Notes under the pieces: generated by a model | What the model was told of the DNA's origin: nothing | The model's database searches: none | The model's input: only the letters and a program-made list of their open reading frames with translations | Position numbers and translations under genes: made by a program | Source: Hygrocybe punicea | Taxonomy: Eukaryota; Basidiomycota; Agaricomycetes; Agaricales; Hygrophoraceae | Direction: 5' to 3' | NCBI GenBank assembly: GCA_963556145.1 | Contig: OY744469.1 | Location: forward strand, 1,302,001 to 1,366,000 | Length of the DNA stretch: 64,000 bases | In this document: one piece after another, positions 23,437 to 36,210 of the stretch | Numbering within the stretch: position 1 is the first letter of the stretch | Layout of the letters: each line of letters starts with the position of its first letter

Positions 23437-26400
23437 ATGCCTCCTCGTCGTGCACCCAAAAAGTCCAAGACGACTGCCTTTACAAATGGCGCGCTTCAAA
23501 CATCCTTCCGAATTCAAGGTATATATTTCATTTTAAACCTGCTTCTATATGGTACTGACACTCGCATACATTTCTAGTACCTCAACCATCCACTGCAACT
23601 ACCGAACAGATCCGCCGAGACAAGGGAAAAGGCAAGGCTGTTGAAGTAGATCTTGAAGTCGACACCTTTGGCCCAGGTTTCCTATCAGGTCATGTTGTTC
23701 AACCCATTACACCCATGCCAAAAGCAGGGCCTATGATATCGTGTTATTCCCAGTGCAGGGTTCTTTCTGCGAAAGCTAATGATCTGGACAACATAGCAAC
23801 AGCTATCGACATATTGTTTATGCCATCTCCCTGCTCACGCCGTGGTTGTCGTCAGCAAAGGAAGACGCCTGTTACGTCAACCCCTCACAAGCAACCCTCT
23901 CCCGAAAGTCCAATCATACCTACAAGACATGTCACATTTCAGTTACCGTTGAGTTCTCATGACAATGATATCTTCTCCCCGCTTTCACCTCCACAACCCT
24001 CGACTTCACAGCAACCACCTTCACTCCCATTTTTTGATCTGGAAAATACTATGCCCCCACCAATGTCACCAGCGTCAATGTCCAGCTCTGGGTCCAGCTC
24101 TGGGTCAAAATCCACCCATAACCGATGGCCACCTGCAGCGAATCCAGCAGCTCCTTCACCGCAAACGGATGGTCCTGCAGGCAACAAGACTCGTCACGTC
24201 GCATCAGATGTGTGGACTTTCTTTGAAAAGAGGGGAAACCAGCAGATTTGTACTTTCTGCGGGTATGTTCTTTCAACAGCCTGGTTATTATATCATGTTT
24301 GACGACTTTAATAGGACTATCCATGCAACGAATCCGAACCACCAGATTGCGAAATTTAGTATCAAGACATCTACTGGGACTCTTCGCCGTCATTTGATGG
24401 AGGAGCACATGGATGTTTGGGTATCCCATTGTGATGAGTTCGGGGTCAATATAAAGGCGAAGAGTGCCGAGGCTGCCCTGCATGAATATTGAAAGGGCAA
24501 AGGGCAATCAACAGGACCGGTGCCACAAGGACCAACTCCATTCTCAAGGGAAGCTTTCATTGATGTGATCATCCAGTTCATTGTTGGGGATGATAAAGTA
24601 TATTTTTATATGGTTTTATATTCCTGTATTGATGAGATATTATGATTTCAGTCACTCAATGTTGTTGAATCACCGCACCTGTGTGCAATTTTCCCAATGC
24701 TTCGAGAGGAACTCCAGGAGTCAGATATTCCTGGTAGAACCACGATCCGTAAATGCATCAAAGAGACACTTCAAGAACATTTAGATCAACTAAGTCGGGA
24801 CATGCAGGTCAGTGCAGCTGCTACCTACTTTCTGGACAATCTTATTAATGGAGGAACAGCATTTTTTAGGGAAAATTTTATTCACAATGGACATGTGGTC
24901 TGATCTGAATTGCTCACCTTTCATGGCTGTCACCACTCATTGGATACAATCACGTACCGAAGAAACCCCAAGTGGCCTTCAACATATTCTCAAATTACGT
25001 TCTGACTTGGTGGGATTTCATCGTGTTCCTGGGCGACATGATGGTGAACATCTCGCCCATGTATTCATCTATGTTACCGATCGGCTTCTGATTACTGATA
25101 AGGTATTCAATTTTTTCTTAGTATTCTCATTGACCCTCATCCTTTTAGATCAGATGGATCACTCTTGACAATGCTTCAAACAACGATACATTCATGGCCA
25201 TGTTGGAATGTGAACTTCGACAACGAAAAATCAAATTTCACAAAACTGAATGTTGAATTAGGTATGTGATATGATATTGTTGCTGCACTGTAATTACTAA
25301 TGCTCTTTGCCTCCGGATGTTTTCCTCACATCGTCAATCTTGCCTGCAAGGCCATGCTAGCGGCAATCACCAATCTCGACTATGTTGCTGAAACTGCTAA
25401 AGACTTTTACCCTTCAAACTTCTTGGAAGGACTTGACTGAGATCCGATTGCGACTGTTCGGTCTCTCATTTGTGCGGTGTGTCTCTCTTTTGCTTTCTTG
25501 TACAGCAACTGACTGTTTGGTGCGCAAACATTAATTTATACTAGATACGATCATCTTCTCTGCACCGACAATATTTTTTATCATTGTTCGAGAGACTAGA
25601 GTGGAAAGAGCTTCAGCTTCTACGTGACATGGCAGTGAGGTGGTCTTCAACACTCCTCATGATTGAACGAGCCATCGACCTTCAAGAAGTATTTTTCTTT
25701 CTAATTTTCGTGGCCAATATTGACTTGGTTACCTAGGTTCTTGACACCTTCCTCGAAAGCTGGGAATTTGTTGAATTATGCAAGTTCAAGCTTGATGAAT
25801 CCGACTGGGATGCTCTTTGAAAATTTTATTCTATTCTCCAGGTTAGTGTATTTGGTTGTTGCTTTTGTATATAACACATTATCATTGTCAGATTCCACAT
25901 GCATTCCAACAAATATTATCACATGAGAAGACTCCAACATTATGTCACGCTGTACCTGCATTTGAAGCAATGCTCAACGTCTGGAAAGTACATCAAGATG
26001 AGAATCCAGAAACTTCTGATATTGTTCAACATGGGATCGACAAACTCGAATCATATAGTAGCTGAACTGACATGGTCTCTGCTTATACACTGGCTATGAG
26101 TTCGTATTTCATTGATCCTTTACTTTTGCTAACCAGTTTTCTTCCCCAGTTCTGGATCCATCTGTAAAATTGACGTGGTTCGAGGAGTACCAGCCATCTT
26201 GGATTGATTGGGTGAAGGTGTTTTTTATCAATGCCGTATGTACCAACATTTTTTGCTTTTATCAGCTGCATTACTCTATCTTATGTAGCTTTGCCCATAT
26301 GATGCCATCTCTAATACTGGAACTGAGGCCCCTACTGTAAACAATGCAGATCCACCTGCCATACGGCCACATCCAACTGCAAGAGACATCCTCGGCCTCA

Positions 26401-26881
26401 ACCGTAATCAAAATCACTTGGCTGCACAATGGGCAATAGAGGGCGAAGCTGCAGCATACCTTCGTGATACACAACCAACAACAAATAGTCTTTTATACTG
26501 GCAGGTATGTGAGGTCAATGACCGGTGTATCCTTTTCATGCTAAATATGGGTGGGACAAGGAAAATCAACTTCGCTATCCAAGAATTTTTCCTCTCACCA
26601 TGGACATTTTGCTGATACAAGCTTCAGCAGTACCTTGTGAACGGGTATTCTCATCAAGCAAGGAGACCATGACAGCATGATGACATCGCATTTCACCAGA
26701 ATTAATGGAAGCGCTTCAACTTTTGAAGTATTCCATTTGGCAGGGAAGAGGTCTTAACTTTACTGATGGTCTGGATTGGGGTCAGGAGCTTCAAGAGTTG
26801 GAGACTTATGATGATGCACAGATACGACTCCCAGAAGATATTCATTCGTTCATTCAATGTCTTACAGAAAAGCTTCAGTGA
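23437..26881 (+). pseudogene. hAT transposase, outer copy, multiple nonsense codons
   Basis: Parallel to the inner transposase over its whole length (starts MPPRRAPKKSKTTAFTNG, ends at 26,881), with the same intron pattern, BED finger (CTFCG...RRHLMEEH) and C-terminal dimerisation region. At least six stops are TGA where the inner copy has CGA: near 24,490 (ATTGAAAGG), 25,255, 25,438, 25,818, 26,063 and 26,680. Small indels also occur (for example the segment at 24,290). It is non-functional. Conversely it keeps CGA at the one place where the inner copy has TGA. Confidence 0.8.
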
Positions 26882-28196
26882 AATAAATAGTCCATTTTTC
26901 ATGATACAGTATTGATAGTCAGAGATCTACATGAATGGTAGAGAAAATGTAATGGCACAAGAAAAAAAAACGAGATGGGCAAGGCATGAGACCAACAAAG
27001 CTACAGAAATATCTTTCCTTCTATAAATTGGCCTGCTGCCACATCTAGCTTCTGAGCCAAACGCAGTGACCTTCCATGCCTCGGAATGGATTCGTACCAC
27101 TTGCCAGCAGTCCTGCATGGGGCCTTGTTCTGCCAGATGAGTTTGAGACATTTCTGAAACCAGTCCTCAGCAGCAGGAGTCCAGTCGCCAACGTTGAAAA
27201 GACTCTTCTGCCAAGTCGAGTGCTTTGGCCACCAGGAAAGATGGGAGACCTGCTGGTTCGATCCTTCATCACATTGAATTAATACATGACCCACTGAATC
27301 CAGAGAGGGTACCCACCAGTATAAACTCTGTATATGCCACATATGAGGTCAAGCTCATCGTCATTGAGGATATCGTCACAAAAAATGGTGTCATCTGTAA
27401 AATGGAATATTTGTCCCTTGGAGGAGGTGACATCGGAGGGGCCAGTAAGAATGCATCCAGGGCCAATGAATTCCATTGCAAGGCACCAGACAATATCACC
27501 CTTGAGGATGGCTGCACGTGCACGTGAAGAATGGAGAAAATGGTCCTGAGCCGCTTCATAAGTGGCATAATCAGCAGCATCAGGCTGATAACCGATTGGA
27601 TGCACACAAAGAGAGATGGGAGGTGGTGGAGGGCCTGTCGGTGGAGGTGAAAACATGTGGCAAGGATTAAGAGTATTGAATGGAATTCCTTGTCCCATGA
27701 GATACCAAACAGCTTCTGTAATATCTCTGCACGAGCGGAGGCATTGTATAGCAGTAACTGGACTATCTACTGTGAGCAGCCAATCAATACCCTTGGTAGC
27801 CTTCATAGCGTAAATGAAATATAATTTTTTCACTGTATTTCCTACCATGTCCTTCGGCTCAATTGTCAGATAATGGTCCCATCTTTCACGCAATGGAAAA
27901 AGACTGGATGAACTGAGATCCCATGGCATGACTGATGAGCTGTCCACTGGTTCATGGAGTAGATGTGTGACAAAGTTGAAGATTGGGCCCTTGTATTTCA
28001 AAGCCACTTGAGGGCAAGGGTCCTGCAAAATATTGAGAGTCCGTTCCCATTCAGCATCTGACGGTGTAGGACCCTCAAAGTAGGTAGTGTCGTCCCAATC
28101 AAATCCAAAATGATTGTAAAGACGGCTGTCAAGCGTGCTTAGAAATTTAGAAGCTGCGGCATCCATGTGGCGGTTGCCGACACCATGAATAGACAG

Positions 28197-28204
28197 TATG
28201 TCTC
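28197..28204. repeat. Target-site duplication of 959-bp element, left (TATGTCTC)
   Basis: TATGTCTC is repeated at 29164-29171 on the other side; the gene reads continuously across it when the element is left out. Confidence 0.85.
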
Positions 28205-29163
28205 TAGGGTTGACCACGGGTACGGGTTTACCCGTGGTATTTCCTAAATGGGTCACGCGGGTACGGGTTTATTTCCTAAATGGGTCACGCGGGTACAGGT
28301 ATGGTGTCCAAAAACGGACACCGTACCCATACCGTCACCCGTACCTGTGGTGTATGGGTTTGGGCGGTTTCGCCAATGCACAACGACTACCACAACAACA
28401 ACAACAACAACTGTGATGACAACAACGACAACAACTATGAATACAAAAGCAACAACAACAACAACAACGATAATGACGACAATGACGACGACGACGACGA
28501 TGAGCATTTATGGATGGCCGGGGATGCAAGAAAACAGCCAGGGAGGTGGTGCACCCACCCTCTGGCTGTCAGGTACGTCTTTGTCATTATCTCATTAAAG
28601 TTTTTTGTGCTAATTGCTCGTTACTTTATTATTTTAGTTCCACTGGTTGTCTTTGCCAAACGACAACGATGAGGACTCGGACTGGATGCGATGACGCGAC
28701 GACGACATGACACAATGATGCAATGCAATGACATGACAGCAACATCGTCGACAGTGGCTCTGGCTTAATGGCCAGACCATTCCGTCGACGACAATGTGGT
28801 GTCGGTCGCACACAACCACAGGATGCGACGACGATGACGTGACGCGACGACATGACAGCAACATCAGCGGTGGCGGCTCTGGCCTAATGGCCAGGCCGTT
28901 CCGTCGACAACGATGTGGTGTCGGTCACATCACCATCCAGGGACCACCAGGCCATCACCAAACACCCGCGCCACGTCAATTGACGTGTGCTTGGTGTTGG
29001 TGATGACTTTCTGGGTGTTCCCCAGGGCATGGCCTAGAGAACCCACCGCAACCCATCCTCAAATGGGTGCGGGTGCGGGTTTTACCCGCCTCGGGTACGG
29101 GTTCGGCGGGTACGGGTGCAGTGTCCCAATTTGGGACCCATGGCCAACCCGTGGTCAACCCTA
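28205..29163. mobile_element. Non-autonomous hAT-type element, 959 bp
   Basis: Ends TAGGGTTGACCACGGGTACG and its inverted counterpart ...CCGTGGTCAACCCTA, flanked by the perfect 8-bp duplication TATGTCTC. It encodes no transposase. The interior has AAC/GAC trinucleotide runs, then a region with two near-identical copies of a roughly 120-bp GACGACATGACAGCAACAT-type segment (28,700-28,930). Confidence 0.85.
28378..28503. repeat. AAC/GAC trinucleotide repeat tract
   Basis: Runs of AAC, then ACG/GAC triplets with few interruptions inside the 959-bp element. All long open frames over it in both strands are low-complexity by-products. Confidence 0.85.
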
Positions 29164-30639
29164 TATGTCTCGCTGCCAGTGTTCCATGGGAAGTGGACCT
29201 GCCGGTATCGATTGGCTCTCTGTTTGACCAGTGGGTTGCCCCATCTCACCTTCTTCCAAGGTGGGATCATTGTATTCGCCATCATAGTCATCATTACCAA
29301 ATGGGTCTTCATTGTCTGGCGCATCAGGGTTGAATTCGGTACAGATATCTCATTCCTGATCAAAAGCATTATACTGCATATGTTCCGCTGGCTTTTCTTC
29401 CCAAAGATCCTCTATCTCTCTGAAATTGACTCTCATTCTGAGGCGAAAGCCATCCATTTCCAGCCAGTGGAAGACGGCAGCCCCTCTCTTCCCTGGTGCA
29501 CAATAGTGCTCACTTTCCTTCTGGCAAGCCAAGCGAGCGGCTTTTTCTTGTGCAGTCTCAACAGCAGCAATTCTCTTGTGGCCTATCACTTGTCGAACAA
29601 AGAACTCCTGCCAAGTTTCTCCATATTTCTGGTGAGAGCCCAGGTTTGGTTTAGGAAATTTCTCTGGGGAGGGTGTTACATCGACGGTAGTGCCAGATGG
29701 TGTCAGAGGCAACTGCTCCAACTCCCGCTGTTGTAATGCAGCCTGGACTTGTGCACTGTTAGGTAAGTATTTTGCCACCTCGGGTTGCAGCAATGTGTGT
29801 AGGGGCTTGTCAAGGGTGCTCCATATGAACCAGATAGGGATGCAGGCTCTGATAAGTCTTGGGAGGTGTCCTAACCATTTGCATTCATGTACATCTATGA
29901 CAATGCCTACTTTCGGAACACTGTCGGTGAAGTTGGCAATTGGTGAATCTCGCAGTTGTTGGGGGTGGATCTTGGCTTCATCAATGAGTATCTTCACCCA
30001 CTTAGGGTCGTCACCATATAGTTCATGATTCATTATGAAAAATGAGATGCCCATCAAACACCATGCCATCAATGGTATGAAAGCATCTCGCGACGTCATG
30101 GCACACTTTCTGGCAGCGTGTTCACGTGTATGAAGGTGGCGGTAGCCATACGTGTGTGGAAGGGGGAAACATTTGGATTCAAGTGAAAAATAGGCTGGGG
30201 CTCGTGCCAGCAATTCCTGAGCGACCACAAAGAGAGCAGTTTCAAGATCACGCCATTTTTGTTGGACAGCAACTGATAATTGGAAGCGAATACCGACACG
30301 TTCAATAGGTAGCGACTTGTAATTACAAACTAGACACTGTATTAGTGGATGATCCCATCAGACTGAACGGGGCACAAATGGGAGCTGTATAAAGTCATTG
30401 CAGGCCCAGTTCGTCTTATAGGTCCATTCTGGAGATGGATCGTCACAGCCGAAGTTGTGGGAACTGGGGAAGGCAGCTAAGGGACCTGCGTTCAGGGAGG
30501 TGATCACAAAGTTATTGAGGAGGAAGGTTTTGAAGGTCGACTCCATCTGACAGCACTTTTTGAGTTAATAGAATAGGTGCAAAAAAAATGGTACATACAG
30601 ATATGGATGCCAAGGAGGGAAGAATCAGTCGATGTAAGA

Positions 30640-31300
30640 TGGAGCCCAAGGACGAGAAATGATGGAAAACTGAGCTTGCTGGGACTTCATATAGGTGAAT
30701 GAGAATGGATTGACTGATGACAGCACCCAAGCCAAGGCCGAAGGGAGTCTAGAGCTCACTGATAGCTTGTATGAGCCAGCGAGTGTGGAACGAGGAAATG
30801 TCTGAGCCAGGGGTCCTGGAGCTTGCTGGTACTGTGTACAGGCGAATGAGAACATAGTAAGCATGCCTGAATGAAGATTTGCCTGAGAGCCTGCATGTAT
30901 TGTACGGGCGAACGAGGATGGGCGTCTAAGCCAAGAGGGCCTGGAGCTCACTGGTACTTTGTACAGGCGAATGAGAACATAGTAAGTGTGCCTGAATGAA
31001 GATTTGCCTGGAGCCCGCGTGTACTTTGTACAGGCGAATGAGGACAGAACGAGGGAGAGTCTGAGCCAAAAGCTCGCTGGTACTTTGTATGGGCGAACGA
31101 GAACGTAGTAAGCGTGCCCGAACGAAGATTTGCCTGGAGCCTGCATGTACTTTGTATGGGCGAATGAGGATGGAATGAGGGAACGAGGGAGTGCCTGAGC
31201 CAAGATAAAAGCTTGCTTGTACTTTGTACAGGCAAACGATGAGTCTCTAAGAATACTCACTAGTACTTTGTACAGGTGAGCGATGACAAACAGTAAATAC
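30640..31300. repeat. Subterminal repeats of outer hAT
   Basis: About nine diverged units with the core GTACTTTGTACAGGCGAATG, spaced some 60-90 bp apart. They produce a repetitive serine-rich minus-strand frame of 242 codons that I do not regard as a gene. Confidence 0.65.
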
Positions 31301-31458
31301 AAAATAATTATATATGTGACACTACAAATTGCCTTTTTTGGATGGTTAACCACAGTTTAGCTATTGCCACAACGGTCCAGTCTGGCTGATAACCCATATA
31401 TGGGTTAGCCATTGTCAGCTGTAGCCGAGCCGAGCCGGACCGCGCTGTGGCAACACTA

Positions 31459-32124
31459 ATTACACTCAAGCACTGTAATTATATCTTCCAGTAACAAACA
31501 GAATCTCTTCCCATCCAGCAGCGCACGTTAATATTCTAGTTCCACCAATACACATTATGACATATCCCTGCAAAGAGTTCGTTCCAGCATGATATCTAAT
31601 CTGCTCGTCGCTTATACCATTTGATCCTCCCTTGGCTGGTCCTAGCTTAGGGATTTGGAGGTATCAATTGACTTGGTCAATCACCTCTTGCTGTAGGCTT
31701 CAGATTGACTTTTGCACATAGGATTTGCTCTTCTGGTCCCAATAGCTGTACTCCTGTTGAAGTAGTTCCTCCGGTGTTTCTTCCATCAGCTGTTGTTGGA
31801 GCGATTCCCTAGCTGCATGTGTGGGTTCAGAATCTGCACTTGCTTTTAATATGCTGGAGAGGGTGATGTTCTTCAGCTCGATGGTGGTGTCAGAACAGTC
31901 AGGTGAATTAGGTGAGGACATGAGGAAAAGGTCAATAAATCTGTAGCAGCCTTGGCTGTCCATCTTCTTGGAGTCTTGAACAAGGCACAACTCTGAAAGG
32001 CATTGACAATCCTCAAACCAGCACAAACCAACCAGTGATCACAAATTTTTGCTTGAGTCAAGAAGCGCACAAATAGGCAGTGATTGGAAGAACTTCTCAA
32101 GAACCGTGATAAGTGGCTTCAGAT
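31459..32124. other. Spacer between hAT families
   Basis: Contains a minus-strand open frame (32,026-31,700) with an acidic/glutamine-rich C-terminus (QQQLMEETPEELLQQEYSYW). I recognise no domain. It could be the relic of a gene or of another element. Confidence 0.3.
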
Positions 32125-32575
32125 TAGTGTCGGACACGGGTACACCCGCAGTGTTCCAAGCCTGGACTCGCACCTGAACCCGCAGCTGGTACATACCCGA
32201 GGGCCAAGGGAACGGGTCTGACACGGGTACCTATGGGTACCACCAAATCCAGGCAGGTAGGATAGGGCAAAGGGGTAGCTACAGAATAGAAACATCAACT
32301 ACAGGGAGTTCATTTATCTCGTCATCATCGTCAACTTCAACTTCAGCCTGAGTGGTGACATGCAGCACGTCATCATCCAGCACCAAATCCAACCATACCC
32401 AATCACCAAGACAAAGAAGTGCTCGGACTGACTGAGCTGACAGACCATTCTGAAGGTGTGGCAGCAGGATTCTGCCATGGCTAAACAGACGTTCCACATC
32501 AACTGATGTAGCTAGAGATTGGTTAGTGATGCAACAGACCAGGTGGTGATCACATACCGGGGATAAGAAGATAAT

Positions 32576-32578
32576 CCA
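32576..32578. repeat. Target-site duplication CCA, left
   Basis: CCA precedes CACTGGATGCGAGG at 32579. CCA follows the inverted end at 36976-36978. Three-base duplications and CACT- ends are typical of CACTA-like elements. Confidence 0.65.
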
Positions 32579-33343
32579 CACTGGATGCGAGGCATAATAT
32601 TTCCATTAAAAATATCTTGAAGTTGTATGAAAATTCATCCATATTATTGCACTATATTTGGATGCCAAAAAAGTCAGAAATATAATGTGCACATCTATTA
32701 TGTTTTGCCAAAGGTTATCATCTGGAAACAAAGTAGATTTGCAACAAAGATATGAAGTATGAGTTTCACACAAGTTTTCTGTATATTTAATAATAATACT
32801 TTGATGATTTAAAAAATATTAGTTGAATGACTTGTTCTCAAATTGCTTAATATTATATAACATATATCATGTACAAAAGTAAAAGTATCTAACACTTGAA
32901 ACACTGTAAATTTCAACATTATAATTTATCAAAATATGCAATAAATAAGAAAAGTTGCCATAAGGATTCTTATTCAGTAATTTTATGATTTTGAGAGTGA
33001 AAGTATAATGTAGATATGACAGAATACTGTGAGAGAAAATATGATGTAAAATTATTGCATAATTCACAACTGAATGCTAACATATTTTTAACATATTTTT
33101 CTGCTTCATTGAGTTATAAATTCAACGAACAAATATAAAGTTTCTAGGTAGAAAATTTGAGATAAATATGAAAAGATTACATTATACAATTTGGGTAGGA
33201 AGACATTGAATATGGTTTGTGAATTTTGACAATATCTTTTGACAAGAATTTATAATATTTTTCACACAATAATGTGAAAGGAATTATAACATATCTTTTG
33301 TGAAAATATGAAATCGTGGATAATGGCCGCAATGGACATGATG
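32579..33343 (+). repeat. Left 765-bp terminal inverted repeat
   Basis: AT-rich; paired position by position with 36211-36975 (coordinates sum to 69,554 throughout), with only scattered substitutions visible. Confidence 0.85.
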
Positions 33344-36210
33344 AACACAATGGACATGATGAACACAATGGACATGATGGACACAATGGACATAATGGAT
33401 GCAAGGGACTTAATGGAGACAATGGGTTGAGTGGCTCAACGAGTTGTAATGGACACAATAGACGAAATGGACGTAATGGACGTAATGGACGTAATGGACA
33501 CAATGGTTGTAGTGGACGTAATGGGGATAATGGACATAATGGATGTAATGGAAACAACGGCTGGAGTGGCTCAACAGGTTGTAATGGGTAAAACGGACGT
33601 GATGGATGTAATGGACGTAATGGATACAATGGCAGGAGTGGCTCAACAGGTTGTAACGGACGTAACGGATGTAATGGATGTAATGGACGTAATGGAAACA
33701 ACGGTTGGAGTGGCTCAACAGGTTGTAACGGACGTAATGGATGTAATGGATGTAATGGACGTAATGGAAACAATGGTTGGAGTGGCTCAACAGGTTGTAA
33801 TGGACGTAATGGATGTAGTACATGTAATGGACGTCATGGAAACAAAGGCTGGATTGGTTCAACAGGTTGTAACGGACATAATGGATGTAATGGACATAAT
33901 GGAAACAATGGCTGGAGTGGCTCAACAGGTTGTAACAGACGTAACGGATGTAACGGATGTAATGGACGCAATGAAAACAATGGCTGGATTGGCTCAACGG
34001 GTTGTAAACGACGCAACGGACGTAATGGACATAATGGAAACAACGGCTGGCGTGGGTCAACAGGTTATAACGGTTGTAACGGACGTAATGGGCATGATGG
34101 ACGTAATGGAATCAACGGCTGAAGTGGTTCAACAGGTTGTAATGGACATAACGGATGTAATGGACGTAATGGAAACAACAGTTGGAGTGGCTCAACAGGT
34201 TGTAACGGACGTAATGGATGTAGTACATGTAATGGACGTCATGGAAACAAAGGCTGGAGTGGTTCAACAGGTTGTAACGGACGTAATGGATGTAATGGAC
34301 ATAATGGAAACAATGGCTGGAGTGGCTCAAAAGGTTGTAACGGTTGTAACGGACGTAATGGGCATAATGGACATAATGGAAACAACAGCTGCAGTGGCTC
34401 AACAGGTTGTAACAGACGTAACGGATGTAACGGATGTAATGGACGTAATGGAAACAATGGCTGGAGTGGTTCAACAGGTTGTAACAGACGTAACAGACAT
34501 ATTGGATGTAATGGAAACAACGGCTGGAGTGGTTCAACAGGTTGTAACGGACGTAACGGACATAATCGATGTAATGGATGTAATGGAAAGAATGGCTGGA
34601 GTGGTTCAACAGGTTGTAACGGACGTAACGGACGTAATGGACGTAACGGAAACAATGGCAGGAGTGGTTCAACAGGTTGTAATGGACATAACGGATGTAA
34701 TGGACGTAATAGAAACAACGGCTGGAGTGGCTCAACAGGTTGTAACGGGCGTAACGGACGTAATAAATGTAATGGACGTAATGGAAACAACGGCTGGAGT
34801 GGTTCAACAGGTTGTAATGGACGTAACAGACATATTGGATGTAATGGACGTAATGGAAACAATGGCTGGAGTGGTTCAACAGGTTGTAACGGACGTAATG
34901 GATGTAATGGATGTAATGGAAACAACGGCTGGAGTGGCTCAACAGGTTGTAACGGGCGTAACGGACGTAATGGATGTAATGGATGTAATGGAAACAACAG
35001 CTGGAGTGGCTCAACGGGTTGTAACGGACGTAATGGATGTAATGGATGTAATGGACGTAATGGAAACAACGGCTGGAGTGGCTCAACAGGTTGTAACAGA
35101 TGTAACGGAGGAAATGAATGCAATGGACGTAATGGAAACAACAGCTGGAGTGGCTCAATGGGTTGTAATGGATGCAATGGATGAAATGGAAACAACGGTT
35201 GGAGTGGCTCAACAGGTTGTAACGGACGTAATGGGTGTAATGGACATAATGGAAACAACGGCTGGAGTGGCTCAACAGGTTGTAATGGACATAACGGATG
35301 TATTGGATGTATTGGAGGTAATAGAAACAACGGCTGGAGTGGTTCAACAGGTTGTAACGCACGTAACGGACGTAATGGAAACAACGGCTGGCGTGGCACA
35401 ACGGGTTGCAATGGATGTAATGGATGTAATGGACGTAATGGAAACAACGGCTGGAGTGGCTCAACACGTTGTTTCGGATGTAATGGACATATTGGATGTA
35501 ATGGACATAATGGAAACAAAGGCTGGAGTGGCTCAACAGGTTGTAAAGGACGTAACGGATGTAAGGGACGTAATGGAAATAATGGAAACAATGGCTGGAG
35601 TGGCTCAACAGGTTGTAATGGACGTAACAGAGGCAATGAATGTATTGGACGTAATGGAAACAACGGCTGGAGTGGCTCAATTGGTTGTAATGGATGCAAT
35701 GGACGTAATGGAAACAACGGTTGCAGTGGCTCAACAGGTTGTAACGCATGTAATGGGTGTAATGGACATAATGGAAACAATGGCTGGAATGGCTCAACAG
35801 GTTGTAACGGACATAACGGATGTATTGGATGTAATGGACGTAATGGCAAAAACGGCTGGAGTGGCTCAACGGGTTGCAATGGATGTAATGGATGTAATGG
35901 AAACAACGGCTGGTGTGGCTCAATGGGTTGTAATGGACGCAATGGACGTAATGGACATAATGGATGTAATGGAAACAATAGCTGGAGTTGCTCAACGGGT
36001 TGTAATGGCCATAATGGACATAATGGAAACAACGGCAGGAGTGGCGCAATGGTTTGTAATGGAGGTAATGGACATGATTCAGTCTGTTGCCTCTGTTGCA
36101 TCCGTTATTTCTTCTGCATCCAATCAATCTGTTGCGTCTGTTATGTCCATTCTGTCCTTTACATCCCTTGTGTCCATCACGTCCCTTGCGTCCATTTCAT
36201 CCATTCTGTC
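33344..36210. repeat. Modular minisatellite, 63-bp higher-order unit
   Basis: The basic module is 9 bases (GGACGTAAT, GGATGTAAT, GGAAACAAC). A recurring unit ends with GGCTGGAGTGGCTCAACAGG then TTGTAAC. The commonest unit is 63 bp, with 54- and 72-bp variants made by losing or gaining modules; roughly forty units. Nearly all length changes are multiples of nine, so several frames on both strands remain open for up to 2.8 kb. The last 120 bp (36,090-36,210) run in the opposite orientation. Confidence 0.9.

Larger units (their letters stand above)
27001..30546 (-). pseudogene. hAT passenger gene, outer copy, disrupted
   Basis: Counterpart of 17,658-20,250: starts MESTFKTFLLNNFVITSLN and ends ...AAGQFIEGKIFL. 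Three kinds of damage are visible. TGA replaces CGA near 30,360, after the segment LPFVPRSV. The same TGA found in the inner copy is at 29350-29352. A 959-bp transposon sits inside it at 28205-29163. The SWWPKHSTWQKSLF motif is retained in the last exon. Confidence 0.75.
9967..31458. mobile_element. hAT element, outer (older) copy, interrupted
   Basis: Starts TAGTGTTGCCACGGCTCGG at 9967 and ends with the inverted counterpart ...GTGGCAACACTA at 31458. Its own parts are 9967-11575 (left end plus BCS1-like fragment), 20912-26881 (flank and transposase), 27001-30546 (passenger gene) and about 30,640-31,458 (repeats and right end). Inner hAT copy 11584-20911 is inserted after 11583, and element 28205-29163 is inserted in the passenger gene. 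The sequences either side of the inner copy together match the uninterrupted stretch of the inner copy near 13,350-13,400, which shows they were once contiguous. The outer flanks (AGGACGAT and ATTACACT) do not form a target duplication, so one boundary may have been rearranged. Confidence 0.6.

Noticed and set aside
28253..28672. Frames over the AAC/GAC tract
   Set aside because: Low-complexity by-products of trinucleotide repeats inside a transposon.
30625..31353. 242-codon serine-rich minus-strand frame
   Set aside because: Arises from the hAT subterminal repeats; diverged units and no homologous frame in the inner copy.
9967..31458. LTR retrotransposon
   Set aside because: No reverse transcriptase, integrase or long direct terminal repeats were found anywhere in the window; the ends are inverted with 8-bp duplications.
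33344..36210. CRISPR array
   Set aside because: Repeat units abut without unique spacers, the modules are 9 bases, and the genome is eukaryotic.
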